The notes under the pieces are model-generated. The model had not been told where the DNA came from and searched no databases. It was given only the letters and a program-made list of their open reading frames with translations. A stretch of DNA of 64,000 nt. It comes from Alphaproteobacteria bacterium (lineage in GTDB: Bacteria > Pseudomonadota > Alphaproteobacteria > Caulobacterales > Hyphomonadaceae). Both the position numbers and the translations under genes were made by a program. The stretch covers positions 142,948 to 206,947 of the forward strand of contig JAHJYW010000014.1 of the NCBI GenBank assembly GCA_018827375.1, in the 5' to 3' direction. Of the stretch, positions 45,700 to 53,989 are shown in pieces; positions within the stretch are counted from its first letter, which is position 1, and each line of letters starts with the position of its first letter.

Positions 45700-46431
45700 T
45701 TATGTCCAAGTCGTAGAAATGACGTTTAGCTGGTCGACGAGACTTTTTGCGGTCCGCACAAGTTCGTCTTCGCCGATCATCCCGGCGTGCAACATTGAAC
45801 CTTGAAGAGTCGCGCCGGCCATCATCATGAGATGGAGTCTCCGAGAAAGGTTACGAATCTCATTTTGTGTGTCCGCGCCGCCTCCATCCGCGTCAACCAC
45901 GCCTTGTAGGACGGATATGCCTGTTACATGTGAGGAAACGCCGGAGAGCATACGGTGGAAGCTGTACAACTGGGGAACTTGGCCTTTCTGAGCTAGGGTA
46001 TTCCAGTTCAACCTCGCAGCCTTTACCCCTTCCGGCATTCCTGCATGAAGTTGACGAAGCGTTGCCTCGCAATCTTTGACAAGGTCGAACGCACCGCTGT
46101 CTCGATGAACTTTGATCTGTCCTTGAAGCGAATATGCCGCGTCGCGTCGCATGAGGAGCAAGAACTCCTCGCGTAATCGGTAGTTCGCGGCGATACAAAT
46201 CGCGGCCTCCAAACCTGATCGAAGGACAATGTCGGCTTCTAGGGAGAATGCGTTCTTGTGCAGAAGCGAATATCCGCGATGGTTGCTCCACAACCGCTTG
46301 AAGAGCATTATCGAGAACATCTTGGGGTCACTATTCAGACCAACGACTTTGAGCGACGCATCCCAGAGCAATGCGCCTAGATGAGAAATCTTGTCATAGA
46401 TCGCACGCTCATCGCTCGTGATCACAGTCAT
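45700..46431 (-). CDS. Hypothetical protein, DUF5677-like
   Basis: About 243 residues, mostly alpha-helical. The middle (YSLLHKNAFSLEADIVLRSGLEAAICIAANYRLREEFLLLMRRDA) resembles proteins annotated DUF5677, an assignment from memory only. Its ATG at 46431 overlaps the stop of an upstream membrane-anchored small gene (ATGA), so the two are made together. Function unknown; such proteins are often found in genomic islands. Confidence 0.55.
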   Translation of the reverse strand: MTVITSDERAIYDKISHLGALLWDASLKVVGLNSDPKMFSIMLFKRLWSNHRGYSLLHKNAFSLEADIVLRSGLEAAICIAANYRLREEFLLLMRRDAAYSLQGQIKVHRDSGAFDLVKDCEATLRQLHAGMPEGVKAARLNWNTLAQKGQVPQLYSFHRMLSGVSSHVTGISVLQGVVDADGGGADTQNEIRNLSRRLHLMMMAGATLQGSMLHAGMIGEDELVRTAKSLVDQLNVISTTWT

Positions 46432-46649
46432 CCGCGATTTACCCAGAATTGAGTTGCAGAGACGAGCAGCGCCAAAACCGCGATACCTATCGCGACCCAA
46501 GAGCGGACATCCGAAGGACGTGCCTGCCTCCGTTCCAATTCTCGCATTCCGGCGATATGATCCTCAGTTCCTGGCCGCCATCCGGCAATGAACTTGTGCA
46601 AATCTGAATCTGAAAGCTGCCGGAGTGTGGCCGGTTTTTTGTCTGGCAT
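46428..46649 (-). CDS. Small membrane-anchored protein
   Basis: About 73 residues: a soluble N-terminal part (DLHKFIAGWRPGTEDHIAGMRELERRQ) and one C-terminal membrane helix (WVAIGIAVLALLVSATQFWV). The start at 46649 (MPDKKPATLRQ) is the best of two. It is translationally coupled to the downstream DUF5677-like gene. Confidence 0.6.
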   Translation of the reverse strand: MPDKKPATLRQLSDSDLHKFIAGWRPGTEDHIAGMRELERRQARPSDVRSWVAIGIAVLALLVSATQFWVNRG

Positions 46650-46760
46650 CTGATCTAGACGGATAAAAGACCTCAAACTTTGCTCACCTCGTTGTTCGAT
46701 AGAATATCAAGATGGATAGCGTCCGTCTAAAGTGCCAGTTCAAATTTCCAAATGTCTTAC

Positions 46761-46785
46761 AAACGAATGTTTTTGCGTCACACAA
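46761..46785. repeat. Imperfect repeat, left copy
   Basis: AAACGAATGTTTTTGCG and the following CACACAA match the 47,679 copy (15 of the first 17 bases). The copies flank the 251-residue membrane gene. Confidence 0.35.
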
Positions 46786-46801
46786 ATCCCTGCTTTGAGA
46801 G

Positions 46802-47557
46802 CTAAGAGCGTGCAGTCACAAACTCATTCAGTCTAGCAATCACGGCTGCGACAAACTTCTCGTCGCGCTTTGCATAGATTAGTGTGGATATCGGATCTCG
46901 ATCTCCATAGCGGAGATTAATGCGCCCAGATTTTACCAATCTTTGCGGCGTTATATTTGAGAGTTGAACTGAGTTCCCCATAATATGACCGGTGGCGGTG
47001 CCTCCCGCCAAAATATAGTCAGGCTCAAAAGAAAGGTCCTTCACCAAGTATGACTTTCGACCAAATTTTAGAACTTCACCGTCGCTTTTCATTACCGTTC
47101 TTCCGAGCAGCAGACGCCGGACTGGACGTGTAAAGAGCAAAAACGCCATTGCCACTGCCATGACTGGCACCATGTCAGCCCAAGTCGGACCAGGCGCATA
47201 AAATACCAAACTATCCATGAGATCATTGATTTGTGAGCCGGTTACGTCCGTTGCTTCTGCAAAGGTATCGCCACCATACGAAGCTAAAGTTTCAATCCAA
47301 CCGTCGCAATAATTTCCAGAACCCACTTCATCAACGTAGCAACGATAACTGCCAAGAACAGACACGAATCCAAACGCGTAAAGTACTATGACGAGCAGAA
47401 GAGCTGCGGAAAAGGAAACAAAAAGTCCTATGCAAAGATTGCCAAGCAGCGTGGATCGCTTCCTTGCAATGCTCAGGTTTCCACTATTTGTCACTCGGAT
47501 CAATTTTTGAGCAAACGAAACTGCTTTTTTTTCGGTAGATATGGCTTCTTCGATCAC
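46802..47557 (-). CDS. Hypothetical membrane protein with a cytoplasmic PH-like tail
   Basis: A 251-residue protein with two strong membrane helices (LCIGLFVSFSAALLLVIVLY; VPVMAVAMAFLLF) and, between them, a cysteine-containing external loop (YRCYVDEVGSGNYC). The C-terminal 100 residues have a strand pattern (VMKSDGEVLKFGRKSYLVKDL) that could be a PH-like domain; this is a guess. The GTG start is the only one in the frame. It stands alone between two imperfect repeats. Confidence 0.5.
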   Translation of the reverse strand: MIEEAISTEKKAVSFAQKLIRVTNSGNLSIARKRSTLLGNLCIGLFVSFSAALLLVIVLYAFGFVSVLGSYRCYVDEVGSGNYCDGWIETLASYGGDTFAEATDVTGSQINDLMDSLVFYAPGPTWADMVPVMAVAMAFLLFTRPVRRLLLGRTVMKSDGEVLKFGRKSYLVKDLSFEPDYILAGGTATGHIMGNSVQLSNITPQRLVKSGRINLRYGDRDPISTLIYAKRDEKFVAAVIARLNEFVTARS

Positions 47558-47678
47558 CCTAATTCCCCGTCGAAAGATGATATCATTAAAACGCTATCCA
47601 TCCTTCCGCTCGAAGGCAACGCTAGTGTGTCCGGCTAGTTGTGCGTCGCCTTGGCCGAGCGTCGCAGCTGACCCTCAA

Positions 47679-47701
47679 AAACGAACGTTTCTGCGACACA
47701 A
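47679..47701. repeat. Imperfect repeat, right copy
   Basis: AAACGAACGTTTCTGCG followed by ACACAA, partner of the repeat at 46,761. Confidence 0.35.
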
Positions 47702-47742
47702 TTTTCCCCACCGGTTTGCACCCAGGTTAAAGCAGTTTAGCC

Positions 47743-47804
47743 GTCTCAAAAACCGTCTTGTAATTATCCCGTCTCATAATAGAATCCAAATAGGTTTTTG
47801 AGAC
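47743..47804. promoter_or_regulatory. Inverted repeat upstream of the serine recombinase (candidate res/operator)
   Basis: GTCTCAAAAACC at 47,743-47,754 is mirrored exactly by GGTTTTTGAGAC at 47,793-47,804; a partial GTCTCA copy lies between. It ends 20 bases before the recombinase start, as res sites and operators of resolvases do. Confidence 0.65.
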
Positions 47805-47824
47805 AAACGGAGGGATGAGAACCG

Positions 47825-48379
47825 ATGAAAGTGGGATATGCACGCGTATCAACTAGGGATCAGGACGCCGCTCTTCAGATCGAAGCTTTGACAGAGGCCG
47901 GTTGCGAGAAGGTTTTTGAAGAGACCGCTTCTGGTGCGCAACGCGACAGACCCAGGTTAGCCGAAGCTCTAAACTGGGTGCGCAAGGGCGATACCTTGGT
48001 AGTTTGGAAGTTAGACAGGTTGGCGCGGTCTCTCCGGCAGCTAATCGAAACCGTCGAATTGCTTCATCAGCGCGGCATCGGATTCGTCTCGGTGACGGAG
48101 GCCATCGATACGACGACCCCCGGCGGCAAAATGATCTTTCATGTTGTCGGTGCTTTGGCTGAGTTTGAGCGCGATCTTATAAAGGAGCGTACGAATGCTG
48201 GATTGGTTTCCGCGAAATCGCGTGGGGTGCAGCTTGGTCGACCTAAAGCCATGACCGATGATCAAATTGCTGTTGCGCGGTCTCTGAAGGCCGCTGGACA
48301 GCTTTCATCCGCAAAGATAGCGGATCACCTCGGCGTCTCTCGAGCGACGCTGTATCGGACGCTGAGCGAACCACTCTGA
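47825..48379 (+). CDS. Serine recombinase of the resolvase/invertase family
   Basis: A 184-residue small serine recombinase. The catalytic Ser9 is in YARVSTRDQ, followed by KLDRLARSLRQLI and EFERDLIKERTNAGL. The C-terminal helix-turn-helix is AGQLSSAKIADHLGVSRATLYRTL. GGAGGGA precedes the ATG. No transposase is beside it, so it may be a solitary resolvase or invertase; the inverted repeat upstream is the probable target. Confidence 0.92.
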   Translation: MKVGYARVSTRDQDAALQIEALTEAGCEKVFEETASGAQRDRPRLAEALNWVRKGDTLVVWKLDRLARSLRQLIETVELLHQRGIGFVSVTEAIDTTTPGGKMIFHVVGALAEFERDLIKERTNAGLVSAKSRGVQLGRPKAMTDDQIAVARSLKAAGQLSSAKIADHLGVSRATLYRTLSEPL

Positions 48380-48613
48380 TCTCGCGGTGGGGACTTCGTG
48401 ACTACAAGTGCTTTTAAAAAAATATTGGCAGAAAACACCGAGCTCATGTGTGTTGCTACTAGAAATGCTCTCTCGAACACATTCCCCATTACTTGGAATG
48501 CAAGCATAATTCTAGGTTTTGAAATATAGTCTGCTACAGTAAGCGCAGACAATGTAGCGACGAATTTGAGGCTCCGCAGGGTGTCCCACTGCGACGACAA
48601 TTGGATCTGCGTA

Positions 48614-51274
48614 ATGACGAAAAGCGAAAAGCCTAAAACCGTTCTGGAGACCATACTGGCTTGGTCGGAAATACGCCCGCTTTGGCAGCGCGATGCGGTG
48701 CGCCGGATTGTATTAAATGGCTCGCCGGACAGTAAGGACATCGATGAAATACTTGCGCTTTGCAAGAAAGAACATGGAGACCAAACCATATCGGCTGAGG
48801 CCATTCCCTTATTGCGAGAGCATCTCCCCGTCGATCCTGGCGAAGGTGAGTCCATAGGTCTTGCTTCGTTGAGGGATGTGGTCGGGGTCAATCAACTCGC
48901 AGTCGGCCAAGAGTTGAATTTCGCGAGAACCGGGATCACCGTTATCTACGGTCCGAATGGGACTGGAAAGTCTGGTTATTCACGTATCTTGAAAAAGGCA
49001 TGCCGGGCGCGGCACGCTGGCGAGATCATGCCGGATGTCTCCCGTCCGTCGCCAACTGGAAACGCAACAGCAATGCTTACAATAGCGAAGGCGGACGGCT
49101 CCACTTTAACTATCAATTGGGAAGATAACGACCGACCCGCACCGGTACTTTCCGCCATAACTGTGTTTGACCGAGACTGCGCGTCTGTCCATATCAAGAA
49201 GAAAAATGAGGTCTGGTTTCGTCCCTTTGGCTTAGACATTCCAGATGATCTGGCAAATGTCTGTCATTCCGTCAAAGAGCGCCTCAGTGCCGAGAGAGAG
49301 CAGCTTGTTGCCAAGCGTCATTCTGTTTTTGACACCCCCACGTGGAATGCCGAAACTAAAGTCGGCAGTATTATGGGTGGATTGAGCGCCAAAACAAATC
49401 TAGATTCGCTTAGGGAGCTTGTAGGACTCACTTCGGAAGAGCAATTGCGTCTCAACACTCTTAGGAGTGATCTCAGTCAGAGTCCCGAGAAGGCCGCCAG
49501 TGAGCAAAATCGCAAAGCTAACAAGATTGAGAGTTTAGTTGAGCAAATTAGTCGGATTACTGATCAATATTCGGATGAGCGACTGAAAATAATCTATCAA
49601 GCCAATCAGGCATCGATAGCCGCTCGCCAGGCAGCTGAGCTTGCTGCAAGTGCGGCATTCGGAGATCTGCAAGTAGGAGGCGTGGGCGCGGCGCTTTGGA
49701 GGTTAATGTGGACGGCCGCGCGCAACTATTCCCGGAGACTAGGTGAAAGCGGTATTCCGTTTCCGCCGAGGGAAGGAGAAAATTGCGTACTGTGCCACCA
49801 AGAAGTGACAAGATCGACGTCGATAAAACTGGCCAGCTTTGAGGAGTTTGTCCAGATGGATGCTGAGCGCCTCGCCAGAGAAGCGGAAGAGGAAACCAAC
49901 TCACTCATCACTAATTTTAGATTGTTTAACGCCGTACCGCGCTTGCGAATTGAAGCAAGAGACATTCTTGATCCCATTTCTCCAGCACTAGCGAAATCTG
50001 TAAGAAGGTTTTTCGCTTCAGCAAAGCTTCGGCGTCGAAAGTTTCTAATGTGCCTTTTGGAGAACGAACCGTTTTCCGCAACGTTGATGTGTGATCCCCG
50101 TATCGAAGAATTACAAATTCAGGTTGATTCTCATCGGAACTATGCGCTTGCTCTCTCTGCTGGGAACAATCAAGAAGGGCGCAGGATTCTAGAGCAAGAG
50201 CTGGCTGAATTGAGTGATCGCAGCCAAGCAGAGGCTCTGCTCGAAATCGCTGAAGTCGAAATTGAACGACTCGTATTGCAGGATAGGTTTGATGCCTGCT
50301 TGGCGGAGACTGCGACCGCCGCGATAACTCGCTTAGGCAACAGCATAGCCGATGAACTTATTACACCCCGGATGCAGGACAAGTTTCAGGAGGAGATTGT
50401 TTCACTGGCAGGCAGCCGTGTTAGAGTAAAAATCGACCGATCCGGTGGCAAGTTCGGCTCTCCACAGTACGAAGTGAAACTGTTCGCAAACCCCAAGGCG
50501 AAAGTACACGATGTGCTGAGCGAAGGCGAACAGACATGTGTGGCGCTTGCAGCCTATCTAACTGAGCTTTCCAACGCGACCCACAAATCGGCGCTTGTTT
50601 TCGATGATCCGGTCACATCTCTTGACCACATGTGGCGAAAATCTGTCGCAAAGCGCCTAATCAAAGAAGCTGCAGAACGACAGGTAATTGTCTTCACGCA
50701 TGATCTAATATTCGTGAATGACTTGAAGCAAATGGCCAATGACGGCGACATCCCGGTCGGACTTGCGCATCTGCGACGAGGAATACAGGGTGTAGGGATT
50801 GTGAATGAAAGCCTGCCTTGGGAGGCTGCATCGATGCGCAGTCGCATTGATGGACTTGAAAAGGCTGCTCGCGCTGCGCAGAAGCTTCACGATACGATGG
50901 ACGACTTTGCGTACAGATCAGCAGCCTATGATTTTTACAGTAAGCTTCGTTCGACTTGGGAGCGGGGCTTGGAAGATGTTCTCTTCAGTGGGGTCGTGCT
51001 GCGCCATCGAGATTATATTAACACCAAAGGTTTGCACCGAGTTGCCGCGCTAAATAGCGACGACGTTAAAGCCGTTGAGCGGGGGTTCGGCAAATGCAGC
51101 GACTACATTGACGCGCATGACCCCTCTCGTGGTCGAGATGGAGCGCCGCCTGATCCAGCGGAGTTGTTCGCCGACTTAGCATCCCTAGAAATTTGGGAAC
51201 GAGATCTGAGGGTGCGGCAAAATGAATTGAGCAACGATCGCAAACCTGGAGCAGCGAAAGTAGTACCAGCATAA
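48614..51274 (+). CDS. RloC/PrrC-like AAA-family ATPase (AAA_13)
   Basis: An 886-residue SMC/Rad50-like ATPase. Walker A is GPNGTGKS (about 113-120), the ABC-type signature LSEGEQ (635-640), Walker B plus D-loop VFDDPVTSLDH, and FTHD. Between lie charged helices and a CxxC pair (CVLC, 391-394) in the place of the zinc hook of RloC. The N-terminal 60 residues have a WQRDAVRR helix seen in related ATPases. The C-terminal 170 residues contain LRSTWER with an Arg-x3-Glu and later histidines, which is a loose resemblance to the PrrC/RloC anticodon-nuclease triad. Anticodon-nuclease or other defence function is inferred. The start was taken at MTKSEKPK, 16 residues into the longest frame. Confidence 0.78.
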   Translation: MTKSEKPKTVLETILAWSEIRPLWQRDAVRRIVLNGSPDSKDIDEILALCKKEHGDQTISAEAIPLLREHLPVDPGEGESIGLASLRDVVGVNQLAVGQELNFARTGITVIYGPNGTGKSGYSRILKKACRARHAGEIMPDVSRPSPTGNATAMLTIAKADGSTLTINWEDNDRPAPVLSAITVFDRDCASVHIKKKNEVWFRPFGLDIPDDLANVCHSVKERLSAEREQLVAKRHSVFDTPTWNAETKVGSIMGGLSAKTNLDSLRELVGLTSEEQLRLNTLRSDLSQSPEKAASEQNRKANKIESLVEQISRITDQYSDERLKIIYQANQASIAARQAAELAASAAFGDLQVGGVGAALWRLMWTAARNYSRRLGESGIPFPPREGENCVLCHQEVTRSTSIKLASFEEFVQMDAERLAREAEEETNSLITNFRLFNAVPRLRIEARDILDPISPALAKSVRRFFASAKLRRRKFLMCLLENEPFSATLMCDPRIEELQIQVDSHRNYALALSAGNNQEGRRILEQELAELSDRSQAEALLEIAEVEIERLVLQDRFDACLAETATAAITRLGNSIADELITPRMQDKFQEEIVSLAGSRVRVKIDRSGGKFGSPQYEVKLFANPKAKVHDVLSEGEQTCVALAAYLTELSNATHKSALVFDDPVTSLDHMWRKSVAKRLIKEAAERQVIVFTHDLIFVNDLKQMANDGDIPVGLAHLRRGIQGVGIVNESLPWEAASMRSRIDGLEKAARAAQKLHDTMDDFAYRSAAYDFYSKLRSTWERGLEDVLFSGVVLRHRDYINTKGLHRVAALNSDDVKAVERGFGKCSDYIDAHDPSRGRDGAPPDPAELFADLASLEIWERDLRVRQNELSNDRKPGAAKVVPA

Positions 51275-51278
51275 TTCA

Positions 51279-51506
51279 TCAAAACGAAGTAAGCGGCGTC
51301 GACCAAAACCCCCATCGCATGGACGCTAGTTCAAACCCGCCTTACTTCCGGCGGCGTATGATGGGTGCATCCTGATCCGGATAGATGTTCTGTTGCGGTT
51401 GCAGATTGTCCGTTTCAGACGTGGCGACGAGTTCACCGTCTTCGAGCGTCCGCATGAATGCACGCATTGCGGCGACTGATCCATATTGCGCATATCGATT
51501 ACACAT
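51279..51506 (-). pseudogene. Broken SRAP (YedK/HMCES-type) gene
   Basis: From an ATG at 51,506 the minus strand reads MCNRYAQYGS, a SRAP N-terminus with catalytic Cys2, and then NLQPQQNIYPDQDAPIIRR. A TAA stop follows at 51,342-51,344. Past it the same frame continues GGFELASMRWGFW, the expected next SRAP motif, until another stop at 51,279. The rest of the roughly 200-residue protein is missing, as the ATPase gene ends five bases further. SRAP proteins bind abasic sites in single-stranded DNA. Confidence 0.75.
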
Positions 51507-51554
51507 GAATTCACTTCACCCGATCGATTTCCACAAGACAAGCTCTTGACCAAT

Positions 51555-51569
51555 GTTCTGGTTTCGTTC
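51555..51569 (+). promoter_or_regulatory. LexA (SOS) box
   Basis: GTTC-TGGTTTC-GTTC matches the alphaproteobacterial LexA consensus GTTC-N7-GTTC. It is 33 bases before the Y-family polymerase start and 49 bases before the divergent SRAP start. Confidence 0.8.
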
Positions 51570-51601
51570 TTTTGTCCGTTCTTCATTCTTGGAGACGCAG
51601 A

Positions 51602-52855
51602 ATGCGCAAGCCGGAAACCCTTGAGAGCCTCTATCTCGACTTTGACGGCTTCTTTGCGTCGGTCATGCAGCAGGCTATGCCAGCACTCCGGGGGAGACCG
51701 GTTGGTGTCATACCGTTCGAGACGGATGCTGCCGACCGCACTGTGGTCATAGCTTGCTCGAAGGAAGCCAAGGCACGCGGCTGCCAGAATGTCATGCCGG
51801 TGCCGGACGCGCGCCGTTTGTGTCCTGACATCCTTTTGGTGACACAAAGGCCTGATCTTTTCAGACGCGCACACAACACTCTGCTCAATGAAATCGCCTG
51901 TGAGATCCCCATCGAGACGGTGAAGTCGATTGATGAAGTCGCCTGCCGGCTGGACCCGAAGGATGCGCGTGATCCGGAAGATCTGGCGTGCAGGCTGAAG
52001 GCGCGGATCGCCGCAAATGTTGGTCCCTACATCACCTGCTCGATCGGCTTCGCGGCGAACCGCCTTCTCGCAAAGACAGCCTGCAAGATCGACAAGCCAA
52101 ACGGTGTGACCATCTGGCGACCGGAAGACATGCCGGGTCCGCTCATGGGACTGCCGATCGATGAGATTTCAGGGATCGGGAAACAACTTGAAATCCGCCT
52201 CATGCGCGCCGGCATCACCGACATGGCGACGCTGCTGGCGACCCAGCCGAAGCAGCTCCGCAAGCTGTGGGGAAACGTCAACGGAGAGCGCATGTGGTAT
52301 GCGCTCCACGGCTACGACATCAAGGCCACGCCGACTGCGCGGGGAATGTATGGCCATGGCAGGGTCATGCCGCCCGAGTGGCGCAATGCGGAGAAAGCTG
52401 AAGCCTGTTCTCGCCTCTTGTTGACCAAGGCAGCGCGCCGGATGCGCCGGGATGGCTACAACGCACGCAAGCTCTGGCTCTGGCTCGATATTCGCGGTGG
52501 CGGCTGGTTTGGCGAACACACCCTGCCGAGTGTGCACGATGATCATGCCTGCCTCGATGCATTGAGAGTTTTATGGCATCGCGCCAAGGCTCAGATCAGC
52601 AAGCGCGCGAGCATTATGCGGGTGGGTGTGACGCTTCTCAACATCACGCCATCCGAACACCGCCAGCTCGATCTCCTGATGGATGACGACAAGGACTGCC
52701 AACGCTGGGAGGCGATCACCGACACGATAGACGGCCTGAACGCGAAGTTCGGAAAGCGCGTGGTGACGATGGGACCTTGGACGGCGCCACCGGGTGGATT
52801 TACCGGCGGCAAGATTGCGTTCACGCGCATCCCGAGTGCGGAGGATTTCTGGTGA
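51602..52855 (+). CDS. Y-family (DinB/UmuC-type) translesion DNA polymerase
   Basis: A 417-residue error-prone polymerase. Metal-binding residues are Asp13 in YLDFDGFFASV and Asp111-Glu112 in SIDEVACRL. The thumb-domain helix-hairpin-helix ISGIGKQLEIRLMRAGI follows. It copies past damaged bases in the SOS response. GGAGA precedes the ATG at 51602, and a LexA box is upstream. Its GC is higher than the island cargo around it, so it may have been acquired separately. It overlaps the next gene (GTGA). Confidence 0.92.
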   Translation: MRKPETLESLYLDFDGFFASVMQQAMPALRGRPVGVIPFETDAADRTVVIACSKEAKARGCQNVMPVPDARRLCPDILLVTQRPDLFRRAHNTLLNEIACEIPIETVKSIDEVACRLDPKDARDPEDLACRLKARIAANVGPYITCSIGFAANRLLAKTACKIDKPNGVTIWRPEDMPGPLMGLPIDEISGIGKQLEIRLMRAGITDMATLLATQPKQLRKLWGNVNGERMWYALHGYDIKATPTARGMYGHGRVMPPEWRNAEKAEACSRLLLTKAARRMRRDGYNARKLWLWLDIRGGGWFGEHTLPSVHDDHACLDALRVLWHRAKAQISKRASIMRVGVTLLNITPSEHRQLDLLMDDDKDCQRWEAITDTIDGLNAKFGKRVVTMGPWTAPPGGFTGGKIAFTRIPSAEDFW

Positions 52856-53106
52856 GCTGGTTAAGCGATATGAGCCTGAAGGATCTGGATGATAGCCAGG
52901 CGCTGGAGGCAACATGCATAAGGTGCCTGCACACGTGGCTGCAAAGTTCGACGCAGCTTCTGCTGAAGGTCGATCACCGGAATGTGCATCTGGATGAAGT
53001 GGCGGCTCATCTTGCTTGTACGCGTTCGGGATGCCGACATGTTGGGGTCAGGCTATCGTTGGTTCGGAATGACGATACGAGCGGGTTTGTGGGAGGGATG
53101 CCGTAA
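52852..53106 (+). CDS. Small zinc-ribbon-like protein coupled to the polymerase
   Basis: Eighty-four residues from a GTG that overlaps the polymerase stop (GTGA) and follows GGAGG by seven bases. It has a CIRC pair and a later CTRSGC pair, probably one zinc site, and ends DTSGFVGGMP. Function unknown; translational coupling to the polymerase suggests an accessory role. Confidence 0.6.
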   Translation: MSWLSDMSLKDLDDSQALEATCIRCLHTWLQSSTQLLLKVDHRNVHLDEVAAHLACTRSGCRHVGVRLSLVRNDDTSGFVGGMP

Positions 53107-53480
53107 GTGGCAATGTCTACTTTGTATAACGCTGGTTGCACGCGGTAAGCCTTTCATTGGCGCCGCGCTCTGAGAGCGCGCTAGAGTGCAATTCGTAGAT
53201 ACGACTCACTCGTTGAGCGGCAGCTCAATAGCACTCGTCACAGACCATCTGAGAGTCTTGCAGCGCGTTTTCTAATGCGAATACAAACCCGACTTGATCC
53301 GAGGCGCGAGCGTAGTTCCTAAATATGGGTCATTACAGTTACTTTACGCCGAAAAATGCCTAGGCATCAGGGTGCACAGACTCTCATTTCCCTAAGACTT
53401 CCTCGCTCTGGCATAAGATGCGCTTGTCGATAAAGTATTATGAATCATACAGATTAGGTCTTGGGACTGGGGGGACAAAA
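53107..53480. other. Intergenic region in the island
   Basis: No gene supported over about 370 bases. An eight-base-pair hairpin (CGCGCTCT and AGAGCGCG) at 53,164-53,180 has no T run. Confidence 0.4.
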
Positions 53481-53984
53481 ATGTTGTCGATGAAAACAAG
53501 ATGGAAATATTGCGGCTCGGTGGCTTTATGCTTCACACTTGCAAGCTGCTCATATCCAGTTGAGGCGTCACCATCTGCAGACACAGAACGTACCGATGAA
53601 GCCGATCCTACGTCCTGGCAGATCACTGAAATCTATTGGTCAGATGCAGATAGCGGAAGGATCAATGGGGAGCGTTTCAGGCTATCTGATATCGACGCTC
53701 CTGAAACTGGCGGCGTAGGTGCTGCCGTTGGTCCTGCGCAATGCGAGAAAGAGCGGGAGCGAGGTTTTGCCGCAAAAGAGTTCGTGGTTGAACTCACTCG
53801 CGACAAAGAATTGAAGATTACCAAGAGCTATGGTTTCGACAAGATGCCAGAACCTCGCCTGTTGATAGACCTATCGGCCGACGGTGTAGACGTCTCTCAA
53901 AGGGGTGTCGAAGCCGGGTACCTTCGTCCGTGGCCACACGATGGAACGAAGGCTTTGGCACCTAAACCGGATTGGTGCGATTAA
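53481..53984 (+). CDS. SNase-like thermonuclease lipoprotein
   Basis: A 167-residue protein with a lipoprotein signal (FTLASC). The staphylococcal-nuclease fold is visible: INGERFRLSDIDAPE (metal/phosphate-binding Arg and Asp), KELKITKSYGFDKMPEPRLLIDL and SQRGVEAGYLRPW. It would act in the periplasm on DNA or RNA. A GGGGGGAC site precedes the ATG at 53481. The next small gene begins six bases later. Confidence 0.8.
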   Translation: MLSMKTRWKYCGSVALCFTLASCSYPVEASPSADTERTDEADPTSWQITEIYWSDADSGRINGERFRLSDIDAPETGGVGAAVGPAQCEKERERGFAAKEFVVELTRDKELKITKSYGFDKMPEPRLLIDLSADGVDVSQRGVEAGYLRPWPHDGTKALAPKPDWCD

Positions 53985-53989
53985 AGCGG

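Noticed and set aside
47825..48379. Serine recombinase as the enzyme that inserted the island
   Set aside because: The tRNA-end repeat and adjacent tyrosine integrase explain the insertion; the serine enzyme is internal.
51326..51874. 182-codon frame on the minus strand across the polymerase start
   Set aside because: It runs in another frame over the SRAP remnant and polymerase and has no protein-like features.
53164..53180. Hairpin CGCGCTCT/AGAGCGCG as a terminator
   Set aside because: No T run on either strand and no nearby stop that needs it.
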